A DNA stretch of 64,000 nucleotides from Dastarcus helophoroides (GCA_028583605.1 CM053327.1:6943316-7007315), one strand, 5' to 3'. Shown: positions 11,591-22,860, counted from the stretch's first letter. Notes: a model not told the origin generated them from the sequence alone. Made by a program: numbers and translations.

Positions 11591-12330
11591 ATCTGTGGTC
11601 AAAGTTAAGCATGCACAAATTTACGTGATTCCAAAGTAACGCAAATCTAAAGTCACTTAGGCTCAAGATAAACAAATATTTTATATGAAGATCCACCTTT
11701 TCGTTAAAATGTTGATAATATTTATATTCGATTAACGATTAACCCTTGCTAAAGGATTTAACTTAAAAAAAACACAACACAAAGTTTTAAAATTCGAAAA
11801 CCTTTTTTTCGAAAATAGGAATTTCGACCTTTACTTCTCGAAACTCCTTCACTTTCTGGATCTCAAAAATTCACGAAGACAAGGTCTAAGATCGCGTTAA
11901 ATGACGCCCGCAGTCAAAGTTAAAAATTCACTTGTATTTACGGTCACGTGAGCTCAAGGTCGCAAGAGTGGAAGATCATACGAGCTTAAGATCACGTTAG
12001 TTCAAAATCACGTGAATTCAAGGCCACGTAATCTCAAAGTCATCTAGGTTCAAGGCCACGTAGGTGGCCTTGAACCTACGTGGTGGCCTAGGTGACGTAG
12101 GTGGCGAGTTCGAGCGGGCGATTAAGATGGCGTTAAGTCAAGAGTCACATGGGCTCAAGGTTACATGAGTCTAGGATTACGTTAGTTCAAGGTCGCGTGT
12201 GTTCAAGATTACGTAATTTCAAGGTCACGCGAGCTCAATACCACGTGAGTTAAACGTCGCTTGACTTCAAGGTTATGTGAGCTCAAGGTCACGTGAGCTC
12301 AAGATCACGTAATATCAGATCATATTTCAC
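11591..12330. repeat. 16-bp minisatellite, unit approximately AAGGTCACGTGAGCTC
   Basis: From about 11878 to 12316 a 16-bp unit repeats some two dozen times with substitutions, for example AGATCACGTTAGTTCA, AAATCACGTGAATTCA and AGGCCACGTAATCTCA in a row at 11992-12039. Weaker units extend back to about 11591. Many units contain CACGTG (an E-box), and several junctions read TCAAGGTCA, the known FTZ-F1/SF-1-type nuclear-receptor site. A perfect inverted repeat (14-bp arms at 12046-12059 and 12064-12077) lies in the middle. It is far more GC-rich than its surroundings. Confidence 0.8.
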
Positions 12331-13640
12331 AAAAAATCTCGAAATGTGTATAAATTTTTTAACGAAAAATGAACTTTCGAGAAAAATGCTTGAGGTCACA
12401 TTTCGCAAAAAAGCTGGGATGAATTAATAAACTGTTTTTTAGCACTAAATTTCGAGAAAAAGAAGGCTTCAATATATTTTTCTATTCAGGTACTCTTAAA
12501 GTTATTTTGAAAATTTTGACTCCTTTTAAATATTGAGACTCTTTGTTTTTGAAAATATCTTCCGAATATTTCGTCTTCTTTTTAAATGCCTGCTGTTTTT
12601 GAAGAATTCGATTTTTGTTGAAAAGATGAATTTTTTAAAAAATTTCAACTTATTTTGAAAATTTGGACATTTTTTCAAAACCTCGGCATTTAAAAAATAT
12701 CAACATTTCCGAATATTTCGTCTTTTTTTTAAATTCCTGTTTGAAGAATTCAATTTTTATTGAAAAGTTACACTTTTTAAAAATGTCAAATTATTTAGAT
12801 AACCTTCGCATTTAAAAAATATCCACTTTTTCGAAATTTCGACCTTTCTCAAAATTTTTATCTATAATTAAAAATTCGACTTTTTCTCCAAAATTGTTTT
12901 ACCTAGTTTTGAAAATTTAGCCCTTTTTCGAAATTGTTATTTTTTTCAAAATTTTTACTCCTTTCCAAAGTTACATTATTTTTTTAATATTTTAACTTTA
13001 TCTGGAATTTCTGAAATATTTCTACTTTTTTTATTTTTTAAAATGTAGACCAATCTTTAAAATTTCTTTTATTGTTGAAAATTTATACCATTTTCAAAAT
13101 CGTGATTAAAAATTTTGAATTGTTGGTGAATTTAACTTTTTTATAAATTTCAATTAATTTTGAAAATTTGAATTTTTTCAAGATTTTGACTTTTTCTTAG
13201 GATTTTCACTTTCTGAGAATGAAAAGTCTGATTTTTAAAGTTTATTAAGAATTTTGCTTTCTTTGAATATTTCGAATTATTTTGAAACTTTCTAATTTCA
13301 CATTTTTTTTTAAATTTGACTCATTTTGAAAATTTCGACACTTTCGCAATTTTACTTTTTTCCAAATTTTCTTTTTGTTGTCAAAATTTCGATTTTCTGC
13401 AGAAATTTTGAATTTTGTATTAATTTGTACAAAATTTCGACCTCTGCTTAAAACTGACTCTTTCAAAATTCATTACATCTTCGATCTTTCTTCAAAATTT
13501 CCACTTTTTTTTGAAATTTACAACCTTTTTTTTTAAATTTTTGCCCACAAATTTCGAGTAAAAATTTAAATTTACATTAAGAACCTGATTTTTAACACTT
13601 AATTTCGAGAAAAAAAAAGCTTCAACATTTTTGTAATTCA
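12331..13640 (-). repeat. AT-rich degenerate repeat, purine-rich strand -
   Basis: TTTCGAC- and TTTTTCAAAATTT-type units run throughout, the reverse orientation of 1-1060. No gene is seen; the open frame at 13245-13466 (-) is low-complexity. Confidence 0.65.
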
Positions 13641-14262
13641 CGTAATATTAAAATGGCCGATCATCAGGCCCCCATGAAGCGCGAGTCCCCCTTGTCCCTC
13701 CTTTTTCGGCGAGTCTGCTTCATATTTTCATTATCGAAAAAGTTGAAAGCTATTGTTGCATACATTTTCGGATGAAGAAAAAGAAAGTTTTCTCAAAATC
13801 CTTCAACGAAAAACCAAACTTTTGAGAAAAATGTTGAAATTACAAAAAAATATTTTTTAGACGAGGGACCTAATAATAAAAAAAAAACTTGAGAATGTCG
13901 AAATTTCCAAAAAATGCCAAATTTCTTTAAATTTTTTAAAGCAAAATTTGTTTCTCCAAAGTCGAAAATTCTACTTATTTTTTGGCATTTCAATGTAAAA
14001 TATTTTGAAGACAAACTTCAACTTTTTCTTCTAAAACAAACTCAATATTTATTTCAAAAATATTTGGAAAAATTTAAATTTTTCAAAAAAAGCTGAAATT
14101 TGTTTAAATAATTTTTGGAGATGGATCGAAATTTCGTACTAAAAGTCGAATTTTTTACAAGTATTTTTTAAAAGAAAAGTGAAGGTTTCTTTAAAAAATT
14201 TAAATTTAGAGGTTTTTTGAATCTACATTTTTTTGGAAAATTAGGATTTTTTACAATTTCTA
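13641..14262 (+). repeat. GC-richer mark followed by AT-rich repeat
   Basis: About 60 bp at 13650-13715 (GGCCCCCATGAAGCG, then CCCCCTTGTCCCTCC) resembles the GC-richer boundary marks at 7640, 18430 and 52245. The remainder is background repeat and encodes nothing recognisable. Confidence 0.45.
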
Positions 14263-14265
14263 CTT

Positions 14266-14722
14266 CCACGGCCAGAGTTAGTACAGGATATACTTCTTCC
14301 GGGATTGGACCGTGTCAAAGAAATATTAAAAGTGTTCGACGTTTCGCCCACCATTGTAGGGGGCTTCTTCAGGAACAAAGAATTAAAATACAAGGAAATA
14401 TAAAAAAATGAAAAATGGAAAAAGGGGCCAATTTCAAAACATTAGAGCACGGTAACTCAGTATGTCCACCATACCAGAGGCGAAACTCTTCTGAATTGAA
14501 AATTTGGTACAAAGGATAAGAAAGTTTAGACAGCAGAACACGGTAATTCAGTATGTCCACCATACCAGAGGCGCAACTCTTCTGAAATTGGCCCCTTTTT
14601 ACATTTTTCATTTTTGTATATTTCCTTGTATTTTATTTCTTAGTTCTTGGTGGGCGAAACGTCGAACACTTTTAGTAGTTCTTTGACACGGTCCAATCCC
14701 GGAAGAAGTATATACTGTAATA
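14266..14722. mobile_element. Foldback element, family F1, with hammerhead-like motif and internal tandem repeat
   Basis: The left arm (CTTCCACGGCCAGAG, GATATACTTCTTCCGGGATT, GGACCGTGTCAAAGAA) is repeated inverted at the right end (TTCTTTGACACGGTCC, AATCCCGGAAGAAGTATA). Arms of roughly 165 bp flank two copies of a unit of about 95 bp containing CACGGTAACTCAGTATGTCC and ATACCAGAGGCGAAACTCTT. ATTTCTACTT occurs just outside both ends and may be the target duplication. The right arm lacks about 18 nt of the ribozyme core. Related copies at 21577-21694 and 22483-22860 lie inside a retrotransposon. Confidence 0.75.
14334..14376 (-). ncRNA. Hammerhead-ribozyme-like motif (F1)
   Basis: Read on the - strand: stem I GUUC, core CUGAAGA, one unpaired A, stem II GCCC/GGGC with an 11-nt loop, GAAA, a two-base CG in place of stem III, UC (expected cleavage position), then GAAC completing stem I. 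All pairs are Watson-Crick. A CG-only stem III cannot close in one molecule and is the known feature of small hammerheads that act as dimers. The extra nucleotide before stem II departs from the canonical core. Confidence 0.55.
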
Positions 14723-15220
14723 TTTCTACTTGTGTTTAAAAAAATCTTTTATGTAAAATCTAGATTTGTACAAAAAAAACTGATTGGAATTTTGCAAAGG
14801 AAGTCGAAATTTCCACTTGTTTTTCGACATTTCAATATCTACAGACTTTTTTAAGAGAAATTTAAATTTTTTCTTCAAAAATCTAAATATTTCTTTAAAA
14901 CATAATTTTCGACAAAAGTTAAAATTTCTATATGTATACATAATTAATTTATAGAAAAATCAAATTTTTAAAAGGATTAAAAGAAAATCAAAGATTCGTA
15001 AAAAAATGTCAAGTTTTTTATGAAAATTTAATTTACATGGAAAATGCGATTTTTTTCAGGAATATTTTACTTTTCTTTAAAAAAAGTTCATAACTTTTTT
15101 TAGGAGGGGAAATCATTTTATTAAAAAAAATTAACATTTCGAGTTTTCTGTAGAAATTTAAATTTTTTCCTGAAATTTCGATTTTGCCGCGAAAAAAATT
15201 TTTCCTAAAACATTTTTTTT
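14723..15220. repeat. AT-rich degenerate repeat
   Basis: Mixed-orientation background repeat. The open frame at 14726-14941 (-) is low-complexity and not supported as a gene. Confidence 0.5.
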
Positions 15221-16529
15221 CGGGAAGTCAGTTACGGTTAATGAAGACAAAATAAAACTAATAATGAAGCAAACCGCAGAATGACACAAGAAATCGGTAC
15301 AAAATTAAAATTTTTACGCAAGCGAGCAAAACGATTTTTTTTCTTTGCATTATATGCTAAAACCGTTTATAGAACCTGACATTGCTCAACAGTGTACGTG
15401 AAATGATAAGTACCTGGGAGTTTACTGACCTTCAATAAATTTTTATTTGCTTATCTTTGACAAAATAGGCTGTTAATATCTGCACAAAATATGTTTCAAC
15501 ATCATAAAACCTAAAAAGGTCTACTTTTATGTAACAAAATCGGCATAAACGAAAAATGTCGCAATTTGAAAGACGCCATAAATTATTCGATTATTTGCGC
15601 TAGTTTCTAATGCATATTTGCATACCTACTTGGAAAGGCACTTTAGAAAACTCTATTGAGTGTTTTAGTCCTTGGTACCCCTGCCTGTGAAATTTAAAAA
15701 ATTTAAGCTGACAAAATAATAAAATAAGGCTTTAAATTAAATTGAAGCTTCATTCTTTTTTTTTATTTATGGCAACGCAGTCACAGTACATAAATGGACC
15801 TTCATTCCAATTTTGCGCAAGTGTTTAATATTCGGTTGAAAAGATTCTGCCTTTGGCTTCACATATTTGACAAGGTTTTGACTAATATTTATTCGCATGA
15901 CTTCGATTGAAAAGAAACTGCGTAACTATTGTGGGAGTTGCATTCAAAGGATTATACCCGAAGGATATAACAAACATGTTTTCCGTTCTGTTACTCTCTT
16001 TTATTTATTTTCAATTGAAAGGATTTTACCTGTATCTTTCAAAATGCATTTGTTAGCTTATTCTTTCGCTAAGGTTATCAATCAACATTAAAATCTAATA
16101 AATACATTACATTTTACATTACACGGAATTTATAAAAAAAAGTTTGAATGTGGAAATCCTCTGTGTGGCTCTAAACTCGACTAACAAACTAAAAGTTCAT
16201 ATTCCGAGAAGGATTTTCGTGTCGATTTGATTAGAACCAGCTAATCTGAACATGCTTTCTGTTGAAGAATTTTTTAAATATTCTTAATTGAAAAAGGCTA
16301 AGTTTGACTCAATAATAAAGTTTTGATGATAAATCTATAAATATGATTTTTCTACTACAAAATTCTTCGAATTTTTCAAATGAAATTATGAATTTCGTAA
16401 AAAGACCCAATTAAAAACAATGTTCTTAAGAAGTTTGAATATTCAAAATTTGTCCCCATATTTCATACTTAAATTTGGAATTGTTTTGAAGAAAGATGCC
16501 ATTCAGAATTTTAAACTAGAAATCGATTC
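15221..16529. other. Low-copy interval without identified gene
   Basis: This sequence is less repetitive than its surroundings. The frame at 15897-16091 (+, 64 codons) has a mixed composition including several Cys and Tyr residues, but no recognisable domain and no splice context that I can defend. A loosely repeated GGTTGAAAAGATT / GATTGAAAAGAAA / AATTGAAAGGATT word occurs at 15833, 15904 and 16012. Confidence 0.35.
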
Positions 16530-16866
16530 TTTTTTACAAGAGGAACTCGGTAATAGTTTCGACTAAAAAAAGTAAAAAAAAAGGACTAAGGGTTCGGTTA
16601 GATTAGACATTTTATTTTGTACATTTTTCTCTGACATAAAGTGTCACCTATCCTGAGAAAAGCTATCCGAAACTTATGTACACAGCTTCTCTCAGGATTG
16701 GTGACACTTATGTCAGAGAAAAATGTACAAAATAAAATGTCTAATCTAACCGCACCCATAGTCCTTTTTTTTACTTTTTTTGGTCGAAACTATTACCGTG
16801 TTCCTCTTGTAAAAAAGAGTCAGAGAGAAATGTACGGAGTAAAGTGTCTAGTGTAAACGCTCCCTA
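16530..16866. mobile_element. Near-perfect hairpin element
   Basis: 16530 to about 16665 is almost exactly the reverse complement of about 16685 to 16816, with a loop of about 20 nt. Shared words in both arms are TTTTTTACAAGAGGAAC, CGGTAATAGTTTCGAC, GATTAGACATTTTATTTTG and TTTCTCTGACATAA. A more diverged third version of the terminal sequence follows at 16817-16866 (GTCAGAGAGAAATGTACGG). The few arm differences imply a young element. Target duplications were not identified. Confidence 0.7.
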
Positions 16867-17482
16867 AGAGTCCGTATTTTTGATTGTGACAGAATTGTTT
16901 AAGATTCAAATTTTTTGGATCATAAAGATCAGGGCCGTGCCATGCTATGATGCAAAGAGACAACCGCATCAGGCGGCACCTTAACGGGGAGGCACCTAAA
17001 TCAAAATATAACTAAACATTTTTACACATCGTTTTTCTATATTAGTCTATGCAGCTGAACAGCCGCATTTGCCACATTGACAAAGGTCGACAAAATTTCC
17101 AGAATATGACCAATTTGGAAAATATTCAACATTTTTAAATTTTCTAAATGATCTCATTTTTTATTTTCTTATTTAAACTAGAAAAAAAGTCGAATTTTCG
17201 CACGAAATATTTTTATTACAATTTCGAACTAATTTTGAGTAAACATCAAATTTTCAGGAACAGAAGTGTTCAAGAAAAGTCGAAGTATGAAAAGAATGAA
17301 ACCATCTCGAAAAAAATGAATTATATTAAAGAAAGTGGAAAGTTCTCAAAGGAAGTCAAATTTTAGGAAAACACATTTTTTTGAGAACATTCTGAAATTT
17401 AGAGAACAAGATATATTTGTAATTTTTAGAATAATGATAAAACGAAATAAAAATCAAATTTCAAAAGCTTCGAGAAACCATC

Positions 17483-17712
17483 TGCTACGGGTTCACACGT
17501 GAATTGAAAATAATCCCCACTTTATTACTAAACTAAACTTGGATCACCACAATTAAACAATTAACTCACTTATTATTGACTTCTACTAACTCACTAATTA
17601 CACTGACTCTAACCTAACTGACTTCTCGAGAGAAAGCTGACCGCCTTATATAGTTTTGGCATCCAGGTTCTAGAACAATCCGGCAGATAAGGCTTATCGT
17701 TTGCCGACAATG
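17483..17712 (-). mobile_element. Truncated solo LTR, gypsy-type family G
   Basis: On the - strand this matches the 3' two thirds of the LTR at 50812-51160: the GATA-rich GGCAGATAAGGCTTATCG region (seen on +), TATATAAGGCGG, and the end GGGTTACG-like (here TGCTACGGG at the + left edge). It stops in U3, where background repeat resumes. No internal retrotransposon sequence adjoins it. Confidence 0.65.
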
Positions 17713-18576
17713 TTAAAAAAAGTCCAAATTTTGAGAAATGTGTCAAACTTTAAAAAAGTAATAATTTCCCAGAAGAGGCCAAATTTTAAGAATAAAAGCC
17801 AAACCTTGCAAAAAAAAATGAATTCAGACGAAAAAAATTGAAATTTGTAGAAACATAACGAAATGTTCAATTTTGAGATAAAAGTGAAAATTTCGAGAAA
17901 AAGCAAACTTTGAGAAACAATTAGCATTTTCTAAAAAATAAAACATTTGCAGTAAAAGATAATATTTGTGAAAATTGGAGAAATTTTCAAGAGATCAATC
18001 TTGATGTTTCTACAAAAAATGCAGCAATTTAGAACAAAATCGAAAAATGTTAATTTTGAAAATCGTCAAATTTTGCGAATACATTTTAATCTCGAAAAAA
18101 AGGAAAACATTCTGAGATGAAGGTCCAATTTTAAAACAAAACATTCTGAGATGAAAGTCCAATTATAAAACAAAACTTACTAAAAGGTCGATTTTTGAGA
18201 AGAAAGAAAAAAGACAGATTTTAGAAAAACGTAAAGAGATGCTAAAGAAACTGAAAGTCTCAATAGAAAATCTAATTTTAAGAATAAAATCGTTATTTTA
18301 AAAAGAAGACAACTGCAGAGGGAGTCGAAATTTCGAGAAATCGGCAGATTTTTACAACAAAGTCGAAATTTTTAGATAAAAAAGTCTTCCCGGCCAAATA
18401 CATGTTTTTTGCGAGGCTGCATAAGACAGAGGGGGGCAATTGTTCCTCCCTGCCCTATTGTAACTACGCCAATATGCTAAGAACAACCCTTTAGTTCAAT
18501 TAGTATGGATCTAATACACGTAAGTGTTTATATAAGATCCATGGAAATATATCTGTCCCAAAGGTCTCTTTAATAC

Positions 18577-18891
18577 TGTTGTGCGTTATTGGTTCGAAAT
18601 GATTAATTAACCCGTGAATCACTTTATTTCTAAACTGAACTCGAAACACTACAATTGCAATTCACTTACTTATTTATTGACTTCTAACTACTAATTCACT
18701 AACTAGGGAGGAAAAGCCGACCGCCTTATATAGGTTCCCTTTCGGGTTCTAGAAGTTTTCAGCAGATAAGACTTATCGTTTGCCAAAATTTCTGGAACGC
18801 TTATCTGCCGTTTGCTTCATTATCATTCATTTATCAGATTTTTCTAGAAAATTTCCTTACATTCTAAACTCTATAATAACATTTCGTTACA
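18577..18891 (-). mobile_element. Solo LTR, gypsy-type family G
   Basis: The + strand begins TGTTGTGCG and ends CGTTACA, flanked by ATAC on both sides (18573-18576 and 18892-18895), a 4-bp target duplication typical of Ty3/gypsy elements. On the - strand it carries the GATAAG-rich U3, a TATATAAGGC core promoter and an AATAAAGTG polyadenylation signal. No primer-binding site or polyprotein is next to it, so it is a recombination-derived solo LTR. Confidence 0.8.
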
Positions 18892-18945
18892 ATACTTACA
18901 TTTTGGTTGATTTTGACCCGCGGCCAAAAATGTTTGCCGCCCCTG

Positions 18946-20431
18946 ATCTAGACTAATATTAAAAATAGAGAACTTCTGATCGACCGAAAAACTTTTAAAT
19001 TTTATTTTATAAGTTAAAAATAAAGTTTCGAACCCAAATTTGGCCCCATAAGACAAAATTTTGCAAGGTTGAAAGGTCGAAAAAAAAAGAAAATTCAAAA
19101 TTTCAAGAAAGTTAAAATTTTGAAAAAAAGTAAGTTTAAAAAAGTGGATATTTCAAAAAAGTTAAAAATTATGAAACCAAGACAAAACTTTAAAAAGGGT
19201 TTAAACGTAAAATAAAACCGAAATATTAAAAGTTTTTACAGACATAACTTTCAAAAAGAAAGTCTAAACTGTGAGAAACAATCAAAAATTTGGAAAATGG
19301 TAGGCATTTTTGATAAAGGTGAAAATTACGAACGAGAACAAAATATTCGAAGTGGACATTTTGAAAAAAAAAAAAATTTGCAAAAAAACCTACCCAGAAA
19401 AATATTTCAAAATTTGGAGAGAAATATGACTGAAGAAAAATCAAAATTTTCAAAAAAAATAATAAAAATTATTGAGAAAAAGACAAAATTTAAAAAAATA
19501 CTTGAAAGATACATACTTAATTTCTAAAAAAATCCATAATAAGTAAATATTTTAATAAGATCAGAAGTTTCCAAAAAAGTAAAATTTTTCAAATATCAAA
19601 ACCTTCAAGTAAAGTAAAAACTAAGAGAACAAATCAAAATTTTGAAAATCGACCGAAATTTAAAGAAAAAAGCAAAAATTACTAAAAAATAATCGTGAAA
19701 TTTTAACAAGTCGAGATTTTACAATAAAATTAAAAATTTTAGAACAAACGAAATTCCTCTAAAAAGTAAACTATGAAAATAAAAATTCTGAAGAAAATTT
19801 GAAATGTTCAAAAAAATTGAAAATCCTGAAAAGTTCAAAACTTCAAATATTCGAACTTTAAAAAAAATTGTAATTGAAACAAAAAGAAAATATCTTTATT
19901 AATTTTTTTTAAAAGTAGAATTTTTTGAAAAAGTCATAATCTTAAAAAACGAAGTAAAACTTTTTAAAAATTTTCAAAAGTAAAATTTTTCAAAACTCAA
20001 AATTTTTGAAAGTTAAATCGAAGATCAAACTTTTTATAATAATCTAAAGTTTAAGAAAGAGCCATATTTAAGAAAACTGGAAATTTTGAAAAAAACTGGA
20101 AACTGTGAAATTTAAAATTTTCAATATAAGTGCCAATATTTTCAAAAAAAATCGATATATTCAAATTAGATTTAAAAATAAAATGGAATTTCAAAAATTT
20201 CGAATCAAAAAAAGAAAATCAAAATGACAAAATTTCGAAAAAAAATTGAAATCTCGAAAAAAGCAGATATTTCGAAAGATAACATTTTTAACAAAAAATT
20301 AATTGAAATTTGAAAAAGTATTGAATCTTTTTTAAAAAGGTGAAAATATATTTAAAAAAAAATCAAATAAAAGTCAGTATTTTCGAAAGTTAACATTTTC
20401 AAAAATGGTAGAATTTTGCAAAAACGTGAAA
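18946..20431 (+). repeat. AT-rich degenerate repeat; source-like copy of the 30.0-30.8 kb insert
   Basis: Purine-rich units throughout. From 19701 (TTTTAACAAGTCGAG) to the edge of the retrotransposon, and again just beyond it (23362-23393), the sequence is closely similar to the segment inserted in the transposase at 30011-30785. The frame at 19297-19527 is low-complexity. Confidence 0.7.
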
Positions 20432-20516
20432 TAATAATAATAATAATAATATATATTTTCCATCAATTTATGCATGAATTGTCAAAACAACTTCATGTAT
20501 ATACAATAATGTTTAA

Positions 20517-22480
20517 TTACCTACAATTTTCATAAAATTCATTAACATTATTTAGAGTCCTTTGTAATAAGATCGACTTAGGTCTTTTTTTAAACGAAAT
20601 AATTGGTAGTAATTTATATTCATCTGGGAGTGCGTTATGTAATTTCAAGCTAATCGGGTTTACTCCTTGGGATGCTAAATGCAAATGCTGATAGGGAATC
20701 ACCAGTTTCTTCTTACATCGAGTATTATATGTATGAAAGTCCTTATTCCGTAAAAATTGAGATTTATTTTCGTGCACATATGTTACACAGGCAAGTACAT
20801 AAAGAGATGTAACAGTAAGTATACCTAATTTTTTAAATAAATTTCTACAACTTGCTGCATAGGCAACTTTGAATAGTAGACGTACACATTTTTTTTGGAG
20901 TTTTAGGACTTCATCTATTAGTGGGCTATTTCCCCAGATGATTATCCCATATGTAATTCGACTGTGAAAATTCCCATAGTATGCCATCAAGGTAGATTCA
21001 AATGTTCCAATTTGCATTAGACGTCTCACTGAATATACCGCACTGGATAAACGACTAGTGACACTAATTATTTGCTCATTCTATTTTAAGTTTTGCTGAA
21101 AGTACTTTTCCAGGAATTTTAGTTTCTCCTTTACGGACAAGGTATTAGCTGTGAAGATTATCGATTGTGTTTTATCAATATTGAAGAGCATTTTATTTGC
21201 TGCAAACCATTTTTCTGCTTCAGATAGGCTTGCGATAGAATTTAAGGACGCTGAATTATTATTGTTTCCCTTATTCAGAATGCTTGTGCCATCGGCAAAC
21301 AAACACACTCTTGAACATTTTATATTTTTGGGCAAGTCGTTAATAGGAACATTTGAGGGCCTAGCACTGATCCTTAAGGCACCCCACAAATTAGTTGCTT
21401 CATTTCCGAATTACTGCCATTTAAAGTAACCCTCTGAAACCTTCCTTCAAAATATGACTTCATTAATCTCCAGGGTATTCCTCTTATTCCACAGAAATGT
21501 AGTTTATTTAGGAGAATCTCAATATCAATAGAGTCAAATGCTTTGCTGATATCATAGGAATCCATATGACAAATTGAAAAATAGATGAAAAGAGGAATAT
21601 GAGGGAATATGCAAAAAAAGAAAAATAAAAAGGCCAATTTCAAAACATCAGAGCACGGTAACTCAGTATGTCCACCATACCAGAGGCGAAACTCTTCATT
21701 CAAGGTATTTAAAAGATATTCAGTTATATCAATCAGAGCAGTAGTAGTAGATTTGGAGTTTCGAAAACCATGTTGATTACTATCAAGTATACTGAATTTT
21801 TCAAAGTTACCACAAAGTCTCTGTTTTAAAGCTACGTCCAAGATCTTAGAGAAGGTTGGAAAAATGGATATGGGTCGATAATTTGCTGGTTGATTTATAT
21901 ATCCTTTCTTATGTAGTGGCACTACTTTTGCTAATTTGAAATTTGATGGGAAAATACCTTGGTTACTTATTTAATAGTGATGTTAATGGGTTTTCGATCG
22001 ATTCTAGTATATGCTTTAGAATCATGGTAAAATGTCCATAAATATCTTTTGATTTTTTTGGCTTTAGTGATCTAGCTATTGTACGTACTTCTTATGTCTC
22101 GAATGAGACAAGTAATGATCTGCTGTAAGCGTAGTTTGGGGAATTTTATTTTGTGTTCGACTGCCAATCTCTGAGAAAAAAGTATTAAAATCTTATGGAG
22201 TGGTGTCTGGTTTTGTAACATACGATTTGCTTCTCCTTGCCATTTTTATATCCCAAATAGCTCTTTGTTTGTCTTCGGCATTCATGATGTATTTACGTTT
22301 GCTTCCCTTTTCGACGCAGAAATACTTTGTTGATAATTTTTTCTCATATTTTTATATAAGAGACAAAGTTGATCATCTGTAGTTACTCTCACTATAATTT
22401 CCATAGCGTCTAGCTTGCCTTTTATTAATTGCAACTCCTTAGTGTACCAATTTAATGTCTTCGTATTATATGATAACGAA
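20517..22480 (-). pseudogene. Non-LTR reverse transcriptase, broken
   Basis: Reading - from about 22480, recognisable blocks include KTLNWYTKELQLIKGKL, NAEDKQRAIWDIK, FNTFFSEIGS and LKPKKSKDIYG (the thumb-side approach to RT). Then come VPLHKKGY, NYRPISIFPTFSKI (RT motif 2), HGFRNSKSTTTALID, YDISKAFDSIDIEIL (palm, first catalytic Asp region), GVP with a stop replacing Gln, and LFADGTSI. The catalytic FADD box is therefore FADG. Downstream FNIDKTQSIIF and the C-terminal YGNFHSRITYGIIIWGNS are intact in type. A 117-bp in-frame insertion (21577-21694) adds 39 residues between LNTLNE and SICHMDSYDIS. Frameshifts separate the blocks near 21389, 21050 and 21960. It cannot encode an active enzyme. 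Confidence 0.8.
21577..21694 (-). mobile_element. F1 foldback fragment inserted in frame in the RT pseudogene
   Basis: About 118 bp (AAAAATAGATGAAAAGAGG through GAGGCGAAACTCTTC) appears identical to 22607-22724. It contains one 95-bp-type unit but no arm ends and no ribozyme motif. On the coding strand it reads through as EEFRLWYGGHTELPC followed by hydrophobic residues, without a stop. Confidence 0.75.
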
Positions 22481-22482
22481 GA

Positions 22483-22860
22483 CTTCCACGGCCAGAGTCA
22501 GTACAGGATATACTTCTTCCGGGATTGGACCGTGTCAAAGAACTACTAAAAGTGTTCGACGTTTCGCCCACCATCGTAGGGGGCTTCTTCAGGAACAAAG
22601 AAAGAAAAATAGATGAAAAGAGGAATATGAGGGAATATGCAAAAAAAGAAAAATAAAAAGGCCAATTTCAAAACATCAGAGCACGGTAACTCAGTATGTC
22701 CACCATACCAGAGGCGAAACTCTTCTGAATTGAAAATTGGTACAAAGGATAAGAAAGTTTAGACAGAAGAGCACGGTAACTCAGTATCTCCACCATACCA
22801 GAGGCGAAACTCTTCTGAATTGAAACTTGGTACAAAGGATAAGAAAGCTTAGGCAGAAGA
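22483..22860 (-). mobile_element. F1 foldback element, left-arm copy, between ORF1 and RT
   Basis: It starts CTTCCACGGCCAGAGTCAG and carries the full F1 arm with a ribozyme-like motif. Two units of about 95 bp follow (CACGGTAACTCAGTAT at 22684 and 22782). The inverted right arm seen at 14640-14720 is missing. GAAGA occurs at both edges and may be a short target duplication. Confidence 0.7.
22554..22596 (-). ncRNA. Hammerhead-ribozyme-like motif (F1), second copy
   Basis: Same structure as 14334-14376: GUUC, CUGAAGA, A, GCCC/GGGC, GAAA, CG, UC, GAAC. The only difference is one base in the stem II loop, so all pairing and core positions are unchanged between the two copies. Confidence 0.55.

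Larger units (their letters stand above)
16930..18945. mobile_element. Candidate hAT-like element carrying AT-rich repeat and two solo LTRs
   Basis: The left end CAGGGCCGTGCC with a nearby GGCGGCACC, and the right end GGCCAAAAATG followed by TTGCCGCCCCTG, have the look of hAT termini (CAGGG...CCCTG). The flanking octamers (ATAAAGAT and ATCTAGAC) agree at only five of eight positions, so the boundary is uncertain. The interior is purine-rich background repeat with a GC-richer mark at 18425-18470. No transposase is detected. Confidence 0.35.

Noticed and set aside
11878..12316. CRISPR-like array of short repeats
   Set aside because: Units are contiguous 16-bp tandem repeats without unique spacers, and the context is a eukaryotic genome.
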